Below the pieces are notes generated by a model. That model saw nothing but the letters and a program-made list of their open reading frames with translations. It did not search any database and was not told the origin of the DNA. From positions 1 through 10,369 of the forward strand of contig CALDSL010000304.1 in NCBI GenBank assembly GCA_937920255.1: a DNA stretch of 10,369 nucleotides. Reading direction: 5' to 3'. Each line of letters starts with the position of its first letter. The stretch's first letter is position 1. A program made the position numbers and the translations under genes. Below are positions 1 to 6,080 of the stretch, one piece after another. This stretch comes from an uncultured Anaerolineaceae bacterium (lineage in GTDB: Bacteria; Chloroflexota; Anaerolineae; Anaerolineales; Anaerolineaceae).

Positions 1-30
1 TCTATCATCATTCTCGAGGGGAAAATAAGG

Positions 31-36
31 TATACT
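31..36 (+). promoter_or_regulatory. -10-like box upstream of lepA
   Basis: TATACT differs from the sigma-70 consensus TATAAT at one position and sits 11 bases before the lepA ATG at 48. A start of transcription about 7 bases downstream (near A43) would leave a leader of only about 5 bases. No convincing -35 box is visible at the right distance: the bases around 8-13 do not resemble TTGACA. The nearest purine-rich stretches (15-20 and 27-30) lie too far from the ATG to be a normal ribosome binding site, which also fits a near-leaderless transcript. The call rests on one hexamer at the window edge. Confidence 0.4.
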
Positions 37-47
37 ATTTCGATTGT

Positions 48-1850
48 ATGACTGAGATGATTCGCAACTTCTGTATTATCGCCCACGTTGACCACGGGAA
101 ATCGACCCTGGCTGACCGTCTTTTGCAATTAACTGGCACAATCTCGGACCGCGATATGACCGAGCAGGTGCTGGACACCATGGATCTGGAACGCGAGAAG
201 GGCGTGACCATCAAGGCCTCGGCGGTGCGCATGATGTACGCGGCGCGTGACGGGAAAAGCTACGAGCTGAACCTGATCGACACCCCCGGGCACGTGGACT
301 TTGGCTATGAGGTCAGCCGCGCGCTGGCGGCCTGCGAAGGCGCGCTGCTGGTGGTGGATGCCACCCAGGGCATCGAAGCGCAGACCCTGGCCAACCTGTA
401 CCAGGCTCTGGAACTCGACCTGGTAATCATCCCGGTCATCAACAAGATCGACCTGCCCTCGGCGGTGGTGGATCAGGTGGTCGAAGATCTCAACAGCCTG
501 CTGGGCGTGCCGGAAGAGGAAATGATCAAGATTTCGGCCAAAGAAGGCCTGAACGTCGATCAGGTGCTGGAAGCCGTGGTGCAGCGCGTGCCGCCGCCGA
601 AAGGCGACCCAACCGCGCTGACCCGCGCGCTGATCTTCGACTCGCACTACGACCCCTATAAGGGCGTGGTGGCTTACGTGCGCGTGTTTGAAGGCACCAT
701 CCGCCCCGCGGAAACCCTGCGGCTGATCACCACCGCCGCCGAGTTGCGCCCGGTGGAAATCGGCGTGTTCTCGCCCGATATGCGCCCCATTGAGCATCTG
801 GAAGCTGGCGATGTGGGCTACGTGGCCACCGGGCTGAAAACGGTGCGCGAGTGCCGCGTGGGCGATACGTTTACAACCGTGGCGCGCCCCGCGCCCGAAG
901 CGCTGCCCGGCTACCGCCACCCCAAACCAATGGTGTTTGCCGGCATCTACCCGGTGGAGGGCGAAGATTACAGCGATCTGAAGGATTCGCTCGAGAAACT
1001 CCAGCTCAATGATGCCTCGCTGGTGTACCAGCCGGAAACCTCGCAAGCCTTGAATTTCGGTTTCCGCGTGGGTTTCCTGGGCCTGTTCCACATGGAGATC
1101 ATCCAGGAGCGATTGGAGCGCGAGTACGACCTGGATATCGTCGTCACCGCGCCGTCGGTCGAGTATGAAGTGGTGTTGAATAGCGGCGAAGTCGTGCTGA
1201 TCGACTCACCGGCCCAGCTCCCCGATGAGAACTCCATCGCGGAAATCCGCGAGCCGTGGATGGCGCTGGAGATCTTCACGCCCACCGAGTTCTACGGCAC
1301 GATTATGGACCTGGTGACCAAGCGCCGCGGTACGTTCAAGGGCCAGGAATACCCCGCGCCCAACCGCGTGCAGCTCGACTTTGAGATCCCGCTGTCCGAA
1401 TTGATCGTCGACTTTTTTGATGATCTCAAGTCGCGCACCCGCGGCTATGCCTCGATGGACTACCAGTTGTTGGAGTACCGGCCCGGCAACCTGGTGAAGC
1501 TGGAAGTGCTGGTCAACACCGAGCCGGTGGATGCGCTGGCGGCGATTGTGCACAAAGAGGATGCCTATCATAAAGGCCAGCGGCTGGTGACCAAACTGAA
1601 AGAACTGATCCCGCGCCAGTTGTTCGACGTGCCCATCCAGGCATCCGCCACCGGGCGGGTCATTTCACGCGCCAATGTCAAAGCCACGCGCAAAGACGTG
1701 CTGGCTAAATGCTACGGCGGCGATATCACGCGCAAGAAGAAATTGCTGGAAAAACAGAAGCGCGGCAAGAAGCGCATGAAAATGATTGGCAATGTGGAAA
1801 TTCCACAGGAAGCGTTTATGGCCGTACTGCGTCTGGGGGATGAAGATTAA
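48..1850 (+). CDS. lepA: Elongation factor 4 (LepA), ribosomal back-translocase GTPase
   Basis: This is a 600-residue translational GTPase, the normal length for LepA/EF4, which binds the ribosome and influences translocation and subunit assembly. The G domain is intact: the P-loop AHVDHGKST is at residues 12-20, DTPGH at 78-82, NKID at 132-135 and SAKEG at 163-167. Domain II and the EF-G-like III and V domains follow. The C-terminal domain specific to LepA ends in a lysine-rich segment (about 562-578) followed by VEIPQEAF, which separates it from EF-G and BipA. The ATG at 48 is used because it is the first in frame. The ATG at 57 would give an equally typical N-terminus (MIRNF), and neither has a good Shine-Dalgarno sequence. 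The stop codon overlaps the next start by one base (TAATG), so translational coupling to the membrane protein is likely. Confidence 0.97.
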   Translation: MTEMIRNFCIIAHVDHGKSTLADRLLQLTGTISDRDMTEQVLDTMDLEREKGVTIKASAVRMMYAARDGKSYELNLIDTPGHVDFGYEVSRALAACEGALLVVDATQGIEAQTLANLYQALELDLVIIPVINKIDLPSAVVDQVVEDLNSLLGVPEEEMIKISAKEGLNVDQVLEAVVQRVPPPKGDPTALTRALIFDSHYDPYKGVVAYVRVFEGTIRPAETLRLITTAAELRPVEIGVFSPDMRPIEHLEAGDVGYVATGLKTVRECRVGDTFTTVARPAPEALPGYRHPKPMVFAGIYPVEGEDYSDLKDSLEKLQLNDASLVYQPETSQALNFGFRVGFLGLFHMEIIQERLEREYDLDIVVTAPSVEYEVVLNSGEVVLIDSPAQLPDENSIAEIREPWMALEIFTPTEFYGTIMDLVTKRRGTFKGQEYPAPNRVQLDFEIPLSELIVDFFDDLKSRTRGYASMDYQLLEYRPGNLVKLEVLVNTEPVDALAAIVHKEDAYHKGQRLVTKLKELIPRQLFDVPIQASATGRVISRANVKATRKDVLAKCYGGDITRKKKLLEKQKRGKKRMKMIGNVEIPQEAFMAVLRLGDED

Positions 1851-2887
1851 TGCAAATGGAAACAGAAACTGAGACCAAACCCGCCGGCCGCTGGGCAGGC
1901 GTGCGCCGCTGGCTGCCGGGGCTTGTGATCAGTCTGATCGCGATCATTGTGGTTGCCAACGTGATCGACTGGAACGAGCTGGTCAAAGCGCTCACGTCGT
2001 TCAACCCGATCTATGTGGCGCTCACGGTGCTGGCAACCATCCTGTTCCTGTTGGCGCGCGGCATGGCGGTCAAGACCCTGCTGGAAGATAAAGTCAGTTT
2101 CAGGCAGGGTTTTTTCGCGGTCAACATCGGGTACTTTCTCAACAATATTTTCCCGTTGCGCATGGGCGAGGTGGGGCGCGCGGTGATGCTTGGTCAGGCC
2201 TCCGGGCTGCGCACGATGCATGTGCTGTCGACCATCATCATCGAGCGCGCGTTTGACCTGGCGATTGCCGCCGGGCTGATGCTCAGCACCCTGCCGCTGG
2301 CGCTGGAGATGGACTGGGCGCGGCCGGTGGCTATGATCACCCTGGCGGTGGTGGTGGCCATGCTGGCGGCGATGTATTTTGCCGCGCGTTACCGCGACAC
2401 TGTCCACAACTGGGTGCACTGGCTGGGCAAGCGTATCCCGCTGATTGACCGGTTATTGCTGCCGCAGATGGATGCGCTGCTGCGTGGGTTGGCCGTGCTG
2501 GTGCAGCCCAAACGCTTTCTGCTCAGCCTGTTCTGGATCGGCCTTTCTTGGCTGATTGCCGTTTTAGAGTACTACGTGCTGCTGCTGTCGCTTGAGCCGA
2601 ACGCCCCGTTGTGGTGGGGCGCGTTTGTCGATTCTGTGCTGGCGCTGGGCATTGCCGTGCCCTCCGCGCCGGGCGCGATCGGCGTGTTCGAGGCGGCGGT
2701 GGTGGGCGCGATGAGCATCCTGGGATTCACCCCCGAGCAGGGCCTGGCGTACGCGGTCATCGTCCACTTTCAACAGTGGGTCATCACCGCGGTGTTAGGG
2801 GTGTACGGTCTGGTCAGTCAGGGACAGTCGATTACATCGTTCTTCAAGAACATACGGACGCGGGCTGAGGCTCGTGACAACGAATAA
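1850..2887 (+). CDS. Flippase-like integral membrane protein (LPG-synthase-TM / UPF0104 family)
   Basis: This 345-residue polytopic protein has a short acidic and polar N-terminus. Its hydrophobic helices begin at about residues 22-39 and 53-72 and continue to a short basic cytoplasmic tail. Two features are typical of the family related to the membrane domain of MprF and to YbhN: the RMGEVGR segment at residues 104-110, and a PSAPGAIGVFE stretch at 271-281 near the C-terminus, corresponding to the family's P-x-PGGxGxxE motif. There is no C-terminal aminoacyltransferase domain, so it is not a full lysylphosphatidylglycerol synthase. Stand-alone members often sit beside glycosyltransferases and are suspected of lipid flipping or of helping lipid-linked sugar transfer. 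That role is inferred here from the sugar genes downstream. The start at 1850 overlaps the lepA stop; an in-frame ATG at 1856 is possible. Confidence 0.85.
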   Translation: MQMETETETKPAGRWAGVRRWLPGLVISLIAIIVVANVIDWNELVKALTSFNPIYVALTVLATILFLLARGMAVKTLLEDKVSFRQGFFAVNIGYFLNNIFPLRMGEVGRAVMLGQASGLRTMHVLSTIIIERAFDLAIAAGLMLSTLPLALEMDWARPVAMITLAVVVAMLAAMYFAARYRDTVHNWVHWLGKRIPLIDRLLLPQMDALLRGLAVLVQPKRFLLSLFWIGLSWLIAVLEYYVLLLSLEPNAPLWWGAFVDSVLALGIAVPSAPGAIGVFEAAVVGAMSILGFTPEQGLAYAVIVHFQQWVITAVLGVYGLVSQGQSITSFFKNIRTRAEARDNE

Positions 2888-2889
2888 AT

Positions 2890-2896
2890 GGAGAAG
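2890..2896 (+). promoter_or_regulatory. Ribosome binding site of the epimerase gene
   Basis: GGAGAAG lies 5 bases before the ATG at 2902, in the 14-base gap after the preceding stop codon. It is the strongest Shine-Dalgarno match in the window and fixes the start of the epimerase. Confidence 0.7.
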
Positions 2897-2901
2897 AAAG
2901 T

Positions 2902-3933
2902 ATGTCTCGTCGTTTTTTGGTCACAGGTGGGGCCGGTTTCATCGGCTCCAACTATGTGGCGCGCCTGCTAAAACGAGGCGAGCAGGTTACCATTTACGAT
3001 AACCTCAGCCGCGCCGGCGCGCAGATGAATCTGATGTGGCTGCGGCATGAATTTGGCAGCGACTCGGTGCACTTAATCCAGGCCGATGTGCGTGATGCGG
3101 ATGCGCTGCGCCGTGCCGCGCGTGATGCGGATGTGATCGTACATCTCGCCGGTCAGGTGGCGGTGACCACTTCGGTGGTCGAGCCGCGCGAAGATTTTGA
3201 CATCAACGCCCTGGGCACGTTCAATGTGCTCGAGGCGGCGCGGCTGTCCGGCCGCCAGCCGGCGTTGCTGTACGCCTCGACCAACAAGGTCTACGGCGGC
3301 ATGGAAGACGTGCGCGTGGTGGAAGAAGAAGACCATTATCGCTACGCCGATTTCCCGCTGGGCATTTCGGAGAGCATGCCGCTCGATTTCCACTCGCCCT
3401 ACGGTTGCTCGAAGGGCAGCGGCGACCAGTACGTGCGCGATTATCACCGCATCTACGGGATTCCGTCGGTGGTGTTCCGCCAGAGCTGCATCTACGGCCC
3501 GCGCCAGTTTGGCGTGGAAGATCAGGGCTGGGTGGCCTGGTTCCTGATCGCCGTGGTGACGGGCAAACCCATCACCATCTACGGCGACGGCAAACAGGTG
3601 CGCGATCTGCTCTATGTGGAAGACCTGCTGAATGCGTACGATGCAGCGCTCGATCGGCTGGAAACCGCTGCTGGAAAAATCTACAATGTAGGCGGCGGCC
3701 CGGAGAAAACCATGTCGGTTTGGAAAGAATTTGGGCCAATTCTGGCGCAGTTGTTTGGCCACCCGATCCAAGTGGACCACTCCGGCTGGCGCCCGGGCGA
3801 TCAGCGCATTTACGTATCCGATATTCGAAAAGTGGAGGCGGAATTGGGTTGGAAACCCGTGGTAGGCGTGGAAGAAGGCATCCGCCGCCTGTACGATTGG
3901 ATCCAGGCCAACCGCGACCTGTTTACCGGTTGA
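2902..3933 (+). CDS. NAD-dependent nucleotide-sugar epimerase, CDP-paratose 2-epimerase (TyvE)-like
   Basis: This 343-residue extended short-chain dehydrogenase/reductase has a Rossmann NAD site TGGAGFIG at residues 8-15. The catalytic groups are S126/T127 in ASTNKVYG, and Y167 with K171 in SPYGCSK. Beyond the general fold, several blocks match what I recall of Salmonella CDP-tyvelose 2-epimerase: HLAGQVAVTTS, STNKVYG, LDFHSPYGCSKG, DQGWVAWF, GDGKQVRD and DQRIYVSDI. Length also agrees (about 338 in that enzyme). The family oxidises the sugar at C2 using tightly bound NAD and inverts that centre. The other genes of the CDP-dideoxyhexose pathway are not in the window, so the true substrate may differ. 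A good ribosome binding site lies 5 bases upstream. The gene sits 14 bases after the flippase-like gene and 16 bases before a glycosyltransferase, so it probably supplies that enzyme's donor or a related sugar. Confidence 0.88.
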   Translation: MSRRFLVTGGAGFIGSNYVARLLKRGEQVTIYDNLSRAGAQMNLMWLRHEFGSDSVHLIQADVRDADALRRAARDADVIVHLAGQVAVTTSVVEPREDFDINALGTFNVLEAARLSGRQPALLYASTNKVYGGMEDVRVVEEEDHYRYADFPLGISESMPLDFHSPYGCSKGSGDQYVRDYHRIYGIPSVVFRQSCIYGPRQFGVEDQGWVAWFLIAVVTGKPITIYGDGKQVRDLLYVEDLLNAYDAALDRLETAAGKIYNVGGGPEKTMSVWKEFGPILAQLFGHPIQVDHSGWRPGDQRIYVSDIRKVEAELGWKPVVGVEEGIRRLYDWIQANRDLFTG

Positions 3934-3937
3934 GGGG
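3932..3937 (+). promoter_or_regulatory. Ribosome binding site of the GT4 gene
   Basis: GAGGGG overlaps the epimerase stop codon TGA (3931-3933) and precedes the ATG at 3950 by 12 bases, a slightly long spacing. The overlap implies that the two genes are translated from one message. Confidence 0.5.
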
Positions 3938-3949
3938 AAATTTAACGGT

Positions 3950-5119
3950 ATGAAGATTTTGGTGGTTCTGACGTATTACCGCCCGCACACCAGCGGGCTG
4001 ACGATTTACGCCGAGCGCCTGGCCAAGGCGTGGGTGCGGCGCGGTCACCAGGTGACTGTGCTTACCTCGCAGTTTGACCGGCAGCTCCCGCGCGAGGAAG
4101 TCATGGACGGCGTGCACATCGTGCGCGCGCCGGTGGCGTTCCGTTTGAGCAAGGGCGTAATCATGCCCACCTTTGGCGCACTGGCGAGCAAGCTGGTGCG
4201 CTCGCACGACGTGATCCAACTGCACCTGCCACAGTTCGACGCGGCCGGGGTAGCGCTGCGTGGCCGCCTGATGCGCAAACCGACCATCATCACCTATCAC
4301 TGCGACCTGCTGATGCCGCGCGGACCGCTCGCCTGGCTGGCCAACCAGGCGGTGACGGTGATGAACAACCTGGCCGGGCTGTTCACGCACCGCATGGTGA
4401 CCTACACGCGCGACTATGCCGAGAATTCGAGCTACCTGCGCCGCTTCATGAAGAAGCTGCGCGTCATCCTGCCGCCGGTGGAGCTGCCCCAGGTAACGCA
4501 GGAAGAGATCGCCGCGTTTGCGCGCGAGAATAACCCCGACGGCCGCCGCCCGGTGATCGGCATGGCGGCGCGCTTTGCCACCGAAAAGGGCGTGGAAGTG
4601 CTGCTGGACGCGCTTCCGCGCGTGCTGGAGGTTTTCCCCAACGCGCAGGTGCAGTTCGCCGGCCCGTACCAGAACATCATCGGCGAGGAGCAGTATGCTG
4701 CGCGGCTGATGCCGGTCATCCGCCGCTACGAGCAGAGCGGGCACTGGAAGTTCGTGGGCGTGCTCAATCCCAGGCAGATGGCCGCCTACTATCCCAACCT
4801 GGACGTGCTGGTGCTGCCCAGCCTGAACTCGACGGAGGCGTTCGGCCTGGTGCAGATCGAGGCCATGATGAACAACGTCCCCAGCATCGCGTCCAACCTG
4901 CCAGGCGTGCGTCAGCCGGTGAAGATGCACAATATGGGCTGTATTATCCCCATCGGCGATTCGCAGCAGCTCGCCAGTGATCTGATCGAGCTGCTATCGC
5001 ACCCCGAGAATTACCGCGGCAATCCGGCGGAGATCGCCGAACGCTACCGGCCCGAAACCGTCGCCGCCGCGTACGAGCCGTTGATCGAGGAAATTCAACG
5101 CCAGTTGGGCCGCAAGTAG
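3950..5119 (+). CDS. Family 4 glycosyltransferase (GT-B fold)
   Basis: This 389-residue retaining glycosyltransferase has the two-domain GT-B layout. The N-terminal acceptor domain begins MKILVVLTYYRPHTSG and continues with an ERLAKAWVRRGHQVTVLT segment, the usual GT4 opening. The C-terminal donor domain carries R208 and K213 in AARFATEKG, which usually contact the donor phosphates. It also carries the E-x7-E motif, E296 and E304 in EAFGLVQIE. No membrane helix is present, so the enzyme should be cytoplasmic or peripheral on the inner face. It would move a sugar from a nucleotide donor to a lipid-linked or other acceptor; neither can be identified from sequence. It lies 16 bases after the epimerase and 28 bases before the methyltransferase, consistent with a common operon. 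Confidence 0.93.
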   Translation: MKILVVLTYYRPHTSGLTIYAERLAKAWVRRGHQVTVLTSQFDRQLPREEVMDGVHIVRAPVAFRLSKGVIMPTFGALASKLVRSHDVIQLHLPQFDAAGVALRGRLMRKPTIITYHCDLLMPRGPLAWLANQAVTVMNNLAGLFTHRMVTYTRDYAENSSYLRRFMKKLRVILPPVELPQVTQEEIAAFARENNPDGRRPVIGMAARFATEKGVEVLLDALPRVLEVFPNAQVQFAGPYQNIIGEEQYAARLMPVIRRYEQSGHWKFVGVLNPRQMAAYYPNLDVLVLPSLNSTEAFGLVQIEAMMNNVPSIASNLPGVRQPVKMHNMGCIIPIGDSQQLASDLIELLSHPENYRGNPAEIAERYRPETVAAAYEPLIEEIQRQLGRK

Positions 5120-5135
5120 GCCGGCTGGCTTCTTC

Positions 5136-5142
5136 AGGAAAG
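5136..5142 (+). promoter_or_regulatory. Ribosome binding site supporting a TTG start
   Basis: AGGAAAG lies 5 bases before TTG at 5148. It is the main reason for placing the methyltransferase start at a TTG codon. No ATG or GTG occurs in this frame between the preceding gene and the first conserved block. Confidence 0.6.
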
Positions 5143-5147
5143 ATCCA

Positions 5148-5954
5148 TTGACCGCGCAACCATCATCCCGTAAAGATTATTTGTGGCTCAACCTGAGCAC
5201 GCTGCCGTATTTCCGCGGCTTGCTGCGCGCGGTGGAAGCCCGCCATTACCCCGAATTTGACCTGCCCGCGCCCATTCTGGACCTGGGCTGCGGCGACGGC
5301 AATTTCGTCACTATCGCTTTCGACCAAAAAGTGGATGTTGGCATCGACCCGTGGACCGGACCGGTGCACCAGGCGGTGCGCGAAGGCGGCTATCACCTGG
5401 TGGTGCAGGGCGCCGGCGCGCGCATGCCCTTTCCGGATGCGCACTTTGCCAGCGGGTTCAGCAATTCGGTGCTGGAGCATATCCCCGACCTGGACAGCGT
5501 GCTGGTGGAAATGGCGAGGGTACTCAAACCGGGCGCGCCGTTCGTCTTTTGCGTGCCCAACCACAACTTTCTGGCCAACCTGTCGGTCTCCAATTTCTTT
5601 GATCGCATCGGGTTGCGTAAACTGGGCGACGCCTACCGCGCTTTTTTCAACCGCATTTCGCGCCACGAGCACTGCGACCCGCCCGAGGTGTGGCAGGAAC
5701 GCCTGGCGCGGGCCGGTTTCCGCATCGAGCGCTACTGGCATTACTTCTCGCCAGACGCGCTGGCGGTGCTGGAGTGGGGGCACTACTTTGGGCTGCCGTC
5801 GCTGGTGACGCGCAAGTTGTTTGGGCGCTGGATCCTGGTGCCCAAGCCGTGGAACCTGTCGCTCACGCGCCGGCTGGTGCAGCCGTATTATGACGAGCCG
5901 GTGGAGCAGCCGAAAGGTTCCTACAGCTTCTATATCGCCCGTCGCGTGGCCTAA
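5148..5954 (+). CDS. Class I SAM-dependent methyltransferase (Methyltransf_11 type)
   Basis: This 268-residue protein has the Rossmann-like SAM-binding core. Motif I is DLGCGDGNF at residues 45-53. D67 in GIDPW, at the end of the second strand, probably binds the SAM ribose. The SNSVLEHI segment and the following LKPGAPFVFCVPN correspond to motifs II and III of the ubiE/Methyltransf_11 group. The C-terminal 100 or so residues, including HEHCDPPEVW, are less typical and probably bind the substrate. No signal peptide or membrane helix is evident. The TTG start is chosen from the AGGAAAG five bases upstream. Its place after an epimerase and a GT4 suggests methylation of a sugar or of a glycolipid intermediate, but methylation of another small molecule cannot be excluded. 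It is the last gene of the first operon block, and no clear terminator follows. Confidence 0.88.
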   Translation: MTAQPSSRKDYLWLNLSTLPYFRGLLRAVEARHYPEFDLPAPILDLGCGDGNFVTIAFDQKVDVGIDPWTGPVHQAVREGGYHLVVQGAGARMPFPDAHFASGFSNSVLEHIPDLDSVLVEMARVLKPGAPFVFCVPNHNFLANLSVSNFFDRIGLRKLGDAYRAFFNRISRHEHCDPPEVWQERLARAGFRIERYWHYFSPDALAVLEWGHYFGLPSLVTRKLFGRWILVPKPWNLSLTRRLVQPYYDEPVEQPKGSYSFYIARRVA

Positions 5955-5989
5955 CGCTACGTGGCGGTAAAGGGAGGCGAGCGTCTGCC

Positions 5990-6018
5990 TTGATCAACCG
6001 GGCGGCTTGAAGTAAGAT
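5990..6018 (+). promoter_or_regulatory. Candidate sigma-70-type promoter for the GT-C pair
   Basis: TTGATC (5990-5995) and TAAGAT (6013-6018) match the -35 and -10 consensus at four of six bases each and are exactly 17 bases apart. Transcription would begin near 6025, giving a leader of about 55 bases before the ATG at 6081. The candidate lies in the longest non-coding gap of the window (126 bp). That gap otherwise shows no terminator with a U-tract, only a weak five-pair hairpin around 5974-5991. Promoter strength and use are unknown. Confidence 0.45.
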
Positions 6019-6029
6019 TAAAGGTCAGT

Positions 6030-6043
6030 GGTTGGAACCAACC
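6030..6043. repeat. Short inverted repeat in the leader of the GT-C pair
   Basis: The arms GGTTGG and CCAACC are separated by AA. As RNA this would fold as a five-pair stem with a four-base loop. As DNA it is a near-perfect dyad a few bases downstream of the predicted transcription start, where a repressor site could lie. It is short enough to occur by chance. Confidence 0.35.
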
Positions 6044-6080
6044 CGCACATCACCGACAATTCGCCGTCAAAATAAAAATT

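Noticed and set aside
129..1091. Open frame of 320 codons on the minus strand within lepA
   Set aside because: It lies wholly inside the intact lepA gene and is rich in H, Q and R, as expected from antisense reading of GC-rich codons. It shows no recognisable domain or ribosome binding site.
1850..2887. Full lysylphosphatidylglycerol synthase (MprF)
   Set aside because: Only the membrane flippase-like domain is present. The roughly 300-residue C-terminal aminoacyltransferase domain is missing, and the next gene is an epimerase.
3091..3133. Exact 13-base direct repeat (starting at 3091 and 3121, 30 bases apart) in the epimerase gene
   Set aside because: It encodes two similar RDAD segments of a surface helix in the Rossmann domain. 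Common codon choice explains it better than a regulatory or mobile repeat.
3923..4930. Open frame of 335 codons on the minus strand over the GT4 gene
   Set aside because: It is an antisense shadow of a well-supported glycosyltransferase, with no motif of its own.
5120..5147. Possible separate regulatory region between the GT4 and methyltransferase genes
   Set aside because: The 28 bases contain only the ribosome binding site. No promoter-like pair or hairpin is visible.
5970..5992. Possible terminator after the methyltransferase gene
   Set aside because: The stem is only about five pairs, including one G-U pair, around an eight-base loop, and no run of T follows.
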